Shown: positions 54,510 to 64,000 of the stretch, piece after piece | Layout: every line of letters begins with the position of its first letter | Numbering within the stretch: position 1 is the first letter of the stretch | Assembly (NCBI GenBank): GCA_026119935.1 | Contig: JALRMH010000010.1 | Coordinates: 62,001 to 126,000, forward strand | Length of the DNA: 64,000 bases | DNA from: Endothia cerciana | Lineage: Eukaryota > Ascomycota > Sordariomycetes > Diaporthales > Cryphonectriaceae | Direction of reading: 5' to 3' | Notes under the pieces: model-generated | The model's database searches: none | Told to the model about the DNA's origin: nothing | What the model saw: the letters and a program-made list of their open reading frames with translations, nothing else | Made by a program: the position numbers and the translations under genes

Positions 54510-56780
54510 CTTTTTTATCTTTCCCTGCTGTGTGCTGCGTCGCTCTGCGGCGGGTAGAGGAGGCGCACGTATCGAGGGCGAAGGGGTCCAGGCTTAGGAG
54601 GTGATGCGCCGCGCTATGGTGGGGTTGTCCTGTCGCTGGAGGGACGCAGAGGAGAGGTTCTTGGGCTTCTTCTTCTTCTTCTTCTTCTTCTTCTCCCGGC
54701 AAACGAGGACGCGATGGTGGAGGTGGTTGGCCGAAGGACCAACATGTTCGTGTGGACTAGCTCACATCGGAAGCGCCCAGGTTTATGAAATAGCAGAAGA
54801 CATTTCGAAAGTGCGGAGGAAGGGGAGGGGAGGGGGGTTCAAAGAGTCTGTCGAAGGGGGCGAGGTGCCACCAGCTTTCAACTACAACCAACTGGCGGCT
54901 TTCGACAGAGCGACGGGAGCTGACGTCCTTCTGGCTGCTCCGTAATCCGGATGAATGTCGAGAGGGCGTGTGTCGCACGTGGGTAGTGGCTGCTGGGATT
55001 GGTAGGTTTGCTGGCAGGCTGCTAAGACAAAATTGTTAGTGCATCCCCTCCCCTCAGATGGTTTAAAAGCAGGCCTCGCCCGCCTGTCCCGCTCCTGGCA
55101 GCTCTCGCCGTTCTTTCACCTTTACACCCACCTCTGTCCCTGACCAGATCCGTCTCCCAGTCCCTTTCTTCACAGTTCCACCGTCGGAGTCTCTCTCGGC
55201 AGCGTCGTGCATGTGCAAGACTCCCCGAGCTCGTCTCGCCTCCGACTCTCTCTGGGCAACTGGAGGCGGTGCCAGGTTCGATATTTCTCACTGCTTGTCG
55301 CACTGCTCATCCCAAGCTGTCCGCGGTACTGCTTTGTTGGTGGAGTGGATTTCATTTGTTCCACTGTGAGGACTGTCGACACCTGTCGGCCCGGGACGGG
55401 TTTCTGTCCCCCTCCTGTGAGCTCATTTCGATGCTCGTCCTGCTCCCTCGTCACGAGTCCGCATCTGGACCTGTTTACTGGTATTTCCTCACGGGTCAAG
55501 CCGTCCTGGCCGTCCTTGCAGGCCATGTCTGGACGGGATCGTTGATCTTGCCTGTCTTTTCTTTCGTCGTCGAGGGGTGTGGCCTATGTGTGAACGACGA
55601 CCCCCAACTAGCACATTACTCGATGAGATATCATACATGGCGAGAGCCTCTTCCATAAAACCCAGTGATGAATGCGTGGCACCCACAGATGCGTACTGCT
55701 TATTACTGCAGCCTCTGCTGCAGACCAGTATCATCCCTTCCGTGTGATTTACGAGCCGGCCTGATCGGCGCTGACAAGGCACTGTACGATCTGCTGCTGG
55801 CATGACATGGTCATACACCTAGAGGTATATTTGCAGCCAAATGGACCTGCTCTGACCACACCGACGATGTACAACGATGTACAACGATGGACACCAGAGA
55901 CAAAAGAGTCAGGGCTCGAGTCGGTCAGTCGGGGCCCTGCTCAGTCAGCCCTGGGCGCCTTCCCAGACGCGACTGACTCCGCGGGCCGAGTTTTAGCCGT
56001 AACGAGAGTGACTGGGGCGGGGCAGGCCCGAGTCGGTGCAGTCGCAGCGGCTGAACCACCGACCTCAGTCTTTCCCTCTCAGCTCAACTCCAGTGATTTT
56101 CATCTCATCCCGAGGCCATCCCTACTCCACGATATCTCATCTGCAACGCCTTGCGCACGCCTCAACAGCACCGGCACACCTCATAGAACCGTCAGACTGG
56201 CCTCATTGACCGCACGCGATCCTGCGCTGGCCTCTCAGGTGCTGGTCCCGTGACGGAGGAGCCACGGAGCACGGTCGGCGCAAGGCAACTGGTTCTCTCG
56301 CCCCCCTCCCCTTCCCGGGCCGGACCACCACGCGAGGCTCAGGAGGGCATCTTCAGCCTTGCGTCTCTCATTCGCCTCCGAAGGCTCTATTGCTTTCTGT
56401 CATAGCGGCTTCAGCCTTGGTTCCTTTCTCGATGTCCGCGCGCCCTTGAGACCTGCTCAGTGCCACCCTCACTCGACCCCTGTCACCGTCCACATCTACC
56501 CGACGCTGACACCTCCGGGCGCCTCTCTACCCGGACATTCCTGGGCCGCCGCCGAGCCTTTTATTTTATTTTTCTTTATTATTATTTCTTAGTCTCTTTC
56601 CTTTTCGGTCGGCTATCTACCTATCCCAACCACCATTATCTAGCATTTCAAGACGGCTCCGGGGTTAGTGTACCGCGCGCAGGTCGTTCCGCCGCGGACA
56701 CCGTCGCCTCAAGGACGCTGTCCTGAAGGGAATCGGCCGCGCCACAGAAACCTCCCCTGTGTCTTGATGTCCCAATCATC
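54510..56780. promoter_or_regulatory. 2.3 kb divergent intergenic region (PPG1 / CCHC gene)
   Basis: Two divergent start codons flank this stretch. It contains a TTC repeat and a strongly pyrimidine-rich segment (about 55070-55200 and 56560-56640) that looks like leader sequence of the plus-strand gene. No further gene is supported, although several 90-150 codon frames are open by chance. Confidence 0.45.
54667..54693. repeat. TTC trinucleotide repeat in the PPG1 leader region
   Basis: About nine TTC units (GAA on the PPG1 sense strand), about 160-185 bp before the PPG1 start codon. Confidence 0.9.
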
Positions 56781-59195
56781 ATGACAGACCGCGCGCCTGG
56801 TCTCGACGCCCCGAGGAACGATGGAGGCTGCTTCAACTGTGGCAGCCAGCACCACTTTGCTTATGCATGTCCCGAACCCGTACGAAAGGAACCACAGTAG
56901 GTCTGGCCTGTTTCCTCCGTCAATACAAGGCCCCCGTGGACAAGGCGCAGTCTTCGCCCTCCTTGTCCCCTGTATATCTCCTGGTGGCTGACCTGTCACC
57001 CAGCGGCGCTGGACTCTTCCGTCAACGGCAGGCAGAAAGAAGCATAAAGGGCAGTGGAGGTAATGGCCCTGAGAATCCGAGGTCCAAGAGCGGCCTGGTA
57101 GTAACGAGGTACGCACTGCCGCCGCCTCAGATCCCTCCCCCACCGAACACATGGGGACCAGGTGGGCCCTATCCTCCTCCGGCTGCCGCTCCGCCTCCAA
57201 ACCCCTATGGCCAACAGCCTCCGCTACCATATCCACCTCCAAATCAAACGCAGCCGCCATATGCCGCTCCCTATCCTCCAGCGAACGCAGGCTACGGGCC
57301 ACCTCCCCCTCCTCCCCCTCCCCCCACCGCTCCTGGTCCAGTATACGGTCAGTACGGACAAACCCCCTACCATCCTCCTCCACCCCCGCCCTCATATGCT
57401 CCTGGTGGGCCATATCCCCCTAGTCGGCCATATACAACAGCATCCTATGCTCCACCTTTTCAGCCGCCCCAGCCAGTGTATCCTGGTGTGCCTCCGCCTG
57501 GATACCAAGGCCCGCCGCCTCCGGTACCACCACCACCTAGTTTTGCACCCGGGTTTGGAGCTTCCTTGCCTCCTATACCTCCCCCACCACCGGCCACATA
57601 TCCCCCACCTCCCCAGGCTCCAGGCTACGTCCCTCCCGCCCCGTACACAAACCCGTACCCTCTGCCGCGGACTTCTGGTTGGTCACAAGACTCCGGTAGT
57701 CGTGATAATAATCGGCGGAGGGACCGCCGAGACCGACGCAACGAGCGAGACAAGGGCCCAAGGAACAGGCATCACCGGCGCGATCATGACAATCACCAGC
57801 GTGGAAGAGGACCGCGCCGTGAGAGATCGGCTCAGCGCCCTTCATCGCCTCCGCGTCAACCGAGTCCGAACCCCAGCGTCGTAGGTGAGGATGACAAGAA
57901 GGAGGAGCCGAAGGCCGAGACTCCCTCAGCGACGAAGGACGTGGCCGACGATAAGGACGACCAGGACGACCAGGACGACCAGGACGACCAGGATGACCAG
58001 GTCGATCAAGACTTCCTCTGGGACTTGGAAAAGGCATTTATCGAATTGGAAAGCAAGCCAGCCGACCCGGTGGGGAAACCACTTGCCGCCGTGTGGAACG
58101 ATGACCCGACAATTCCACCAGCTTACAACGCCAAATGCATCAAAACCGCCTTCTACGACCCGGACAACCCCGATGCGTTCCTCGCCTCAGTCCGAGATAC
58201 CAAGTACTGGACTGACCTTAAGCGCGATCCGGTGTTCAGATATCGACGTGGTATGGTGACCGTCCAGTTCTCCGGTTCGCATCACGAGTACTTCACGTAC
58301 CATTGCTCCCGGAAAACTAGAGCGATATGGTCCAAGGGGCGGGAGACCATCCCTGGACCTTCTGATGCGACTCTTGATGACGCGATTAAGCCTCGCAACA
58401 ACAACAACAACAACAACAACAACAACCGTGGTCCCATTCCGCACAGGGCAAGCGATTCGACGTCGAAATCGATGAACGGTAAACGAAGCTATGATGAGGC
58501 CGGTGACTACAGGTGGGATGCCAAGCGGTCAAGGCACTCAGAGGGGCGGGATCGCAGTCCTCCAACGAGACTTCCTCCCCGACCATCACCTCGGGCCGTG
58601 GACCTTGAACGAGACTCCTGGCCACCGCAGCCTGGAGACTCTCGCGTCGACTCTCCTCATAGGCCATATTCCAGAGAGGAGTACTCTCACTCACCCGGCA
58701 GCTACCGCTTGCAGGGCGGCGACCGCCCAGGGGCTCACAGCTCGACACAACGCCACGACTCTGGGTATCATAGTACCTCTTTGGCCGAGGTGTTTAGGCC
58801 ATACCGAGAAGAGAAGGGTGACAGTCATTTGTCGCCGCTGCCAATCCAGGCACGTGACCGCGATACAAGCCGTGAACGGGACTGGGACAGAGATCATGAC
58901 CATGAACGAGGACGGGCTCGGCCTCGATCGCCGCATGTTGCCAGACCTCGATCTCTCTCAGGTTCACGGACCCCACCTGCCGCTGATAGCGACGACGAGT
59001 CGATCATGTCAGATCTGGAATATGAGCTCCTTGGGTTGGAACGGCCGAAGAAGGCTGTGCCACAGAGACCAACGATGAAAAGGAGGGTCAAGGTCAACGA
59101 TGCCTTCAGGTGGGTCCAGCCTTTACCCGTTTCTTTTCATGGCGTGAAAAAAAAAGGTCGCCTTACTGACGTCCCTTTGCAGTCGACGCTGGTAA
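56781..59195 (+). CDS. CCHC zinc-knuckle, proline-rich and RS-rich protein
   Basis: Likely an RNA-binding nuclear protein. Four exons, 56781-56896, 57036-57059 (24 nt), 57109-59109 and 59183-59195 (13 nt), sum to 718 codons in frame. Exon 1 encodes the knuckle CFNCGSQHHFAYAC (Cx2Cx4Hx4C). The central part has a Pro/Tyr/Gly-rich low-complexity domain (PPPNTWGPGGPYPPPA), an Arg/Asp/His-rich block (RRDRRDRRNERDKGPRNRHH), a DDQ repeat near 57955-58000, and then a folded-looking segment (WNDDPTIPPAYNAKCIKTAF, DPVFRYRRGMVTVQFSGSHH). Further on are an Asn run from CAA repeats (58397-58426) and RS/RD repeats. The last exon gives the terminal SRRW after MKRRVKVNDAF. Exons 1-3 are less certain than the end: the 24-nt exon (KKHKGQW) and the intron ending GAG at 57108 are chosen because they keep the frame. 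Confidence 0.82.
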
Positions 59196-60024
59196 TCGAG
59201 CCCACCCCAATCCGGTCAATCCTCATCCTACTTCGCATCTTAGACATTTGCTTTTCATTTGACGCAGATATTATCTTCTTACATTCTCAGCGACGGCGTT
59301 GGTCTGGATTAGCCATCTTCGGTTGCATCGTGCTTGGTTTCGCGAGGATATAAGGCATTCCCACTACAGTATAAACGTTGTAATGCGCATGTGGCTTGCG
59401 GAGGTGAGCCAGCCATCTTCAATATGAAGATGGGCAGGGGTGATCGAGCTTCAATCGCATAAACCGCCCAGTACCTCTTGCCAGAAGGTGCTGTCAGCCT
59501 TAAATTCCTCACATGTATCTGTTGTTGTTGGCTTTTAGAGAGCTAGGCGACTACCACGGAGACCCAAGGAGGCATGTGGAAGTAGTCTCAACAACAACAA
59601 AGAATTCCCAAATACCGTCCAACACACTGGACGTGCACGCGAAAGCAACATCAGCAGGAGCAATTTGCTATATGTCTCACGAGGGGAAAAAAAGAAAAGA
59701 AGAATAAAATCTCTCCACGTGGGGAACATGAAGAAGATGGAAATAGCTGTGCCCCGACGTATATCTAGATGTATCGACATGCCCAGCATGCTCATGAGGA
59801 AGGTATCAGTCTAGTTTCATCCTATCAATGCTCCCCCAGAATCCCATGCTCCGAACCCATACAGACCCCATGCGGCCGTGTCGAGCTTCGCAGATGCAGA
59901 GTCGTCAAACACCAAAAGAGTCATAAACGCCCAGAAGGAGTCCGACATGTATACCAAAAAAAAAAAAAAACCTCCATCCTCTTCCATATCTGGATCCCGA
60001 CCAGCCCGCCCCCCCCGGGGGGGC
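59196..60024. other. Convergent intergenic region
   Basis: 0.8 kb between the stops of two convergent genes. It includes an A14-A15 run near 59957 and a C/G-run pair near 60010-60020 but no supported gene. Confidence 0.5.
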
Positions 60025-62000
60025 TTACTGGTCGTTTACCTGCTCCCGGTGCTCTTCCTGCGCCTGCCTCTGGCTCACGCGGCTCTCCTTCCCAGCCGCC
60101 CTCTCGAGCTCCCGCCGCTCCCTCTTCTCCCTCCTCTCCGCCCTCCTCCTCTCCTTCTCGGCCTTCTTCAGCACCCTGCGCGCCCGCTTCTCCTCCCTCC
60201 ACCGGATCCCGTACCTCGTCTCCGCCCACAGGATGGGGGCAGAGAGCAGCGGCAGCAGCGCGAAGAAGGTGAAGCACCAGCCCGTGCCCATGGCGGCGAT
60301 CATCAGCTCGATGACGGCCGTCGCCGCGGCGCCCATCTCGCACCTGACGAAGTTGTTGGCCGCGACCGCGGTCGCGGGGGCCTCGGGGCTGAGGTCTACG
60401 ATGAGCGTGTTCAGGATGCCAAAGGACCCGGTGATGCAGAGGCCGATGCAGAACTGGAGGCACAGGGGCGCGGCGACCGAGGGCCGGAGCTCCAGGACCC
60501 AGCCGTAGAGGGTCATGGCGACCAGGCCGACGCCCACGAAGAAGTACAGCGGCACGATGCGGGCCTTCTCGATCGGGAAGTTGGACAGGTCGTCACCGCG
60601 CTTCTTGTCCACGGTGAAGCCGATGTTGCGCGCGACGCGGCGATAGTTCCAGTCCAGCAGGTACCCCTGGCCGATGGCGGCGCCGAAACAGCCCGCGCCG
60701 TACGGGAGGTAGCACAGGCCGATCTGGAGGTCGTTGTAGCCGTAGATCTCCTTGAACTGGGTCGAGAGCGTCGCGACGGTAATGATGAACACGAGGTACA
60801 GGAGGGAGTTGTACAGGATGATCAGGCCGACACCCTTGTCCAGGGCGACCGCCAATGCGCGCAGGGGGTTGGGGAAGCGCAGTTTGGGCCGCTGCGGCGT
60901 CACCTCCGGCTGCTGGTAGTGCGTGCTGATGCTGCTCTGGACACTGCCCCTCCTCGCGAGCTGGTTACGGCTCCGCCGCGTGTGCACGAGGTCGATGAGC
61001 GTCATGTGATAGCCCTGCGGCGGGATGGAGCCGTTACCGACGATGGCGCGGCAGGTCTCGGGGACGGTGAGGGCGTAGGGGATGAGGACGGAGCAGGCGA
61101 AGATGAAGCAGAACCAGAAGATGGCGCGCCAGCCCAGATACTCTGCCAGGATCCCGCCGATCACGGGTGACAACGCCGGACCGACATTGATGCCCGCCCC
61201 CACGACGCCCATGTACTTGCCGCGCTCGGCGCTGGTCGCGATGTCTGCAACTACGGCATACCCGAGGGCGAGGGTACCGCTGCTACCGCCGCTTTGGACC
61301 ATACGGAGGACCATCAGGGCGGCGTAGTTGTCTTGGAGTGCTAGGCCGATGTTTGCTATTAGGAAGCGGTTAGGACACTCGAGCCAAGACCGGGAGAGGA
61401 TCGCTGTCGGACGTACCAATGATGTATATCAGTACGGCAAGGATGAATGCCGGGCGTCTACCAGCCATGTCCCCGAAGTCACCAAATATCGTCGGTGCGA
61501 TTCCCTGAAAGATCATGTAGGTCGTCAAAGTCAGGTTGATGAGACTAACATCAACGTGTAGATCCTTGGCTATTGGATTCAGAGCAGGGAAGTAGATATT
61601 CTGCGGAACACCATTAGAACTGCTCTTGGGAAGCTGAAGGATACTCCTCGTTGTGAATTCTGCTCACAGCCGTCATTGGTGATATGAAGGACGTCAACGT
61701 GACCACAGCAATGATCCACCTCTTCATGCCGGTAGAGAACGTGGAGTAGGCAGGCCCGGTAGATACCCGGGCCAGTGCCTCCGGATCTGGCTCCGTGTCC
61801 GGGGTGTCCGGTCCGGCTCGGTCACTGCTGTTGTCTGTGGGCCCATCATCCGAGGAATTGACGTCTGCCGGGGAACGGCCGCTGATGCTATGCCTCACCG
61901 CGGGATCCTGACCTGCTACGGACGAGGCAACGTCGACGACGCCCTCGGGCGGGGTGCGGGTGAGGAACGAGGAGTCTCCCTCGGGGTCATGGAACTCCAT
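60025..62000 (-). CDS. MFS DHA1 transporter of the QDR/AQR/citrate-exporter clade
   Basis: A 12-span drug:H+ antiporter-1 protein of the plasma membrane; relatives export drugs, organic acids or polyamines. Three exons, 62000-61668, 61600-61417 and 61355-60025, with introns of 67 and 61 bp, give 615 residues. After a 90-residue acidic, Ser-rich cytoplasmic N-terminus come helix 1 (RWIIAVVTLTSFISPMTA), NIYFPALNPIAKDLHVDVSL, TTYMIFQGIAPTIFGDFGDM, AGRRPAFILAVLIYII, then RMVQSGGSSGTLALGYAVVA, ADIATSAERGKYMGVVGAGI and GPALSPVIGGILAEYLGWRA, all typical of this clade. The second half has NSLLYLVFIITVATLSTQF and GYNDLQIGLCYLPYGAGCFG. The C-terminal 60 residues form an unusual basic coiled coil (RRVLKKAEKERRRAERREKR, ERRELERAAGKESR). 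The central loop is also basic. Substrate unknown. Confidence 0.93.
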
Positions 62001-63750
62001 GCCTGTCGTGGATGGAGGGCGGACGGCTATTTTGCCGGTTGAGACAGAGAGAAGAGGGAAGCAGGACTGCGATTTCGCCGCTCATGGGAAAAGAGGTGAA
62101 TAGAAGAAGCCCTATAACCGAATGGCTTATTGGAAGGGTGTGGAATTCCGGCGGAGTCCCGGCCCCCCTTTGGAGTCTTGGGATGGGCAGCGAAAGTCGG
62201 AAGGAATTTACGGTGAGGGACAGACGGAGCAAGAACAAGAGTAGTATCTCTGGGGAAAACCTGGAGGTGAAGAGACTGTCACTGTGGTAATAATAGTAGA
62301 ACGGAATGGGGATCACGGTAGGTTTCCGGGGAAAAGTGGACCGTGAAGGGGGCCTTATTCCCGTTAGCCTCCCTGTCAACGGCCAACGTCCGAGTTGGCT
62401 TATCGGGATGGGACCCTGTACGCAGAACACAGATCGAGGTCCCCCAAGGAGGTCCTGTCCGGCTCGCGTTTGGGGCCATACCTGCAAGACGCGAGGCCTT
62501 TGGCGAGGGTCTGGGGCGCCGTGTCATCGGCACATGGTCCGGCTGGAAGGATGGGGATCGATAGCCTGGATGAAGGCTCGCACAAGGTCCAAGTGGTGAC
62601 GGCGATTTGTGCGAGAGTGGGCCCAGACCTGCGGCCTGATCGTTGACAAAACCAGCCGGAGGGCCACCTAGGCCAGCCATTGAACGGCCTGGTAGCCGAG
62701 ACTGGAGTGGAGGAGGGTGGCCCGGTATCGGCCCCCGCAGCCGAATGAACTAGACGGGAGGCGATCACGGATGCCGACGACAGCGACAGCGGCAACGACA
62801 GTGCGTGCAGAAGGGAGCTCTGCCTAGATCCGAGGCTACGGGGGTGCCAATATCCCGCTTGGGGGGATGTGCCGTGCCACCGTGCGTCCACCCATCCACC
62901 CGGTCATAGTTGGTCCTCCCCCATATCCCCCAGACCGCCGTTCCCCATTTACGGAAGGTGTCTATCCGACAGGCCATTGGCGACGAGTCGAGGCTGGGCT
63001 CGCGAAGCCAGTTAATGTTGCATTGTGCACGCCATCGATGGCAACAGTCGCGAGGGCAGAGTGTCTCAGAGGTCCTGCTCAAGACAGCTTGGTCGTGCCC
63101 CAGGACGGGCCTGTGCTGCCGGTGACGTTGGGCAGAATTGGCCACGCCGTAGGACTGTATGCCCATCCAGGAGAACCATCGTAGATCTTGTGGGAGGTGA
63201 CAGGCGATGTATCGAGATCATCCCAAGGTCAGAAGAGCAACTCGTCCACCATAGACACCGCATCCTCTCAGTTGACCCCGCGGTGGCCAACCTCTTTGGG
63301 TTCGATAGATGGACGTCCACTGGTAGCCGAGCACCTAACCGAGACCTGGCTATAAGAGTTGAATTTCGAGTTAAGGTATGTCGAACTCTTTGGTGGTCAC
63401 GTAATGACGAAACGCATTGCCTGGGTGTAGTCGGATTCGAGGAAGCCGAGCCATGCACTCAGCAGCCGTTGGAGGTTGACTGACTTCAGTGCGGCAAGGT
63501 TCCAGAGAACCCCCTGGAAGGTGGTGGGGGGGGTGGGGGGGGCCGGGAACGTGCATGTATAGTGCTCAGTGGCTTGACATCGCCCCGTCAAGCCACATGT
63601 GCACTCAGCAACAGCCACGTCGCTGAAGCTTTCAGCAGCGGTCCGGAGCGAGCTCGATTTCACCTGCGGACCGTCACCATCACGAGTATATTCAAGCGTG
63701 CAACTACGCCGCCTTACACGTTCACCTCCGCCCCCGCCGCCCAACCGAGA
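62001..63750. promoter_or_regulatory. 1.75 kb divergent intergenic region (DHA1 MFS / UFE1)
   Basis: Flanked by two divergent start codons. No gene is supported. A G-rich stretch (about 63521-63541) precedes the UFE1 start by some 210 bp. Confidence 0.45.
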
Positions 63751-64000
63751 ATGGAGGTCACGCCCTCCTTCAATGAGCTGCTCAAGGCCCGGCAGGCCCC
63801 TCCCACCCGGTCCACCCTCACCCTCGACCAGATCGATGGGTTCCTCAAGACCGCCTCCTCCATAAACCGCGAGATCACCACCCTGCACCACGAGCTCTCC
63901 TCGATCCGGCAGGCCTACCTCTCGACTGCCGCACCCCGAAAGACACACCTGCGGCGGGGCGCGGACGCACAACAGCCGGCGTACCTGACCGACGCGGACC
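63751..64000 (+). CDS. UFE1: ER t-SNARE Ufe1 / syntaxin-18 homologue (N-terminal part, cut by the right edge)
   Basis: Ufe1 is the ER Q-SNARE for retrograde Golgi-to-ER traffic and ER fusion. An ATG at 63751 opens a frame that runs to the edge (83 complete codons). The product begins MEVTPSFNELLKARQAPPTR and continues LTLDQIDGFLKTASSINREI, TTLHHELSSIRQAYLSTAAP and RKTHLRRGADAQQPAYLTDA, the pattern of the syntaxin-18 N-terminal helical domain in filamentous fungi (FNxLLKxxxAPPTR, SIRQAYLST, YLTD). The SNARE motif and tail anchor must lie beyond the window. Identification rests on this N-terminal pattern only. Confidence 0.78.
   Translation, partial: MEVTPSFNELLKARQAPPTRSTLTLDQIDGFLKTASSINREITTLHHELSSIRQAYLSTAAPRKTHLRRGADAQQPAYLTDAD

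Noticed and set aside
59878..61170. 430-codon plus-strand open frame
   Set aside because: Antisense to the DHA1 transporter, whose family motifs are unmistakable on the other strand.

Overview
The window is nuclear DNA of a filamentous ascomycete (Pezizomycotina, most likely a Sordariomycete). The support is GC-rich coding sequence, short 50-120 bp introns with GTRNGT donors, CTAAC/CTGAC branch sites and YAG acceptors, and fungus-restricted families (HET, RTA1, SUR7/PalI, 2EXR, fungal-type CorA/GMN proteins, a Bqt4-like APSES protein). All gene models were assembled by eye from reading frame and splice sites; no search was run.

Left part (1-16.4 kb): an uncharacterised basic protein leaving the left edge; a 5.4 kb gene-free stretch rich in tandem repeats; kinetochore NUF2; an unknown protein sharing a promoter with the AP-3 beta adaptin gene; a decayed 2EXR-family gene; and a four-span SUR7/PalI-like membrane protein.

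Middle part (16.4-39 kb) is accessory and AT-richer, with many broken genes: a fungal CorA-type gene with several stops, the tail of a pogo/Fot-type transposase, a frameshifted fungal transcription factor, a DHA2-type efflux pump lacking its last helices, a quinone-oxidoreductase-like gene with one in-frame TGA, and an intact 3-beta-HSD/epimerase. These look like the eroded remains of a small metabolic cluster. Beyond lie a 199-residue unknown protein, a WW-domain protein, an intact HET-domain gene with one degenerate fragment of itself on each side, and a zincin-type metallopeptidase whose 5' exon is unclear.

Right part (39-64 kb) is housekeeping-like and mostly intact: sugar-porter MFS, RTA1 protein, mitochondrial 3-hydroxyisobutyrate dehydrogenase, Bqt4-like APSES protein, Rho-GDI, PPG1 phosphatase, a CCHC zinc-knuckle protein, a QDR/AQR-type MFS, and the start of the ER t-SNARE UFE1 at the right edge.

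Notable: C12-C16 runs on the sense strand inside five introns of four genes; tiny exons that change protein ends (a 34-nt exon completing the Bqt4-like tail anchor; 24-nt and 13-nt exons in the CCHC gene); a 925-bp first intron in Rho-GDI; and disrupted genes in which single-base frameshifts coincide with G7 runs, so raw reads are needed to separate pseudogenes from base-calling errors. I found no clearly new multi-gene system; the best leads are the eroded cluster, the HET locus with its flanking relics, and the unknown gene divergent from AP-3 beta.
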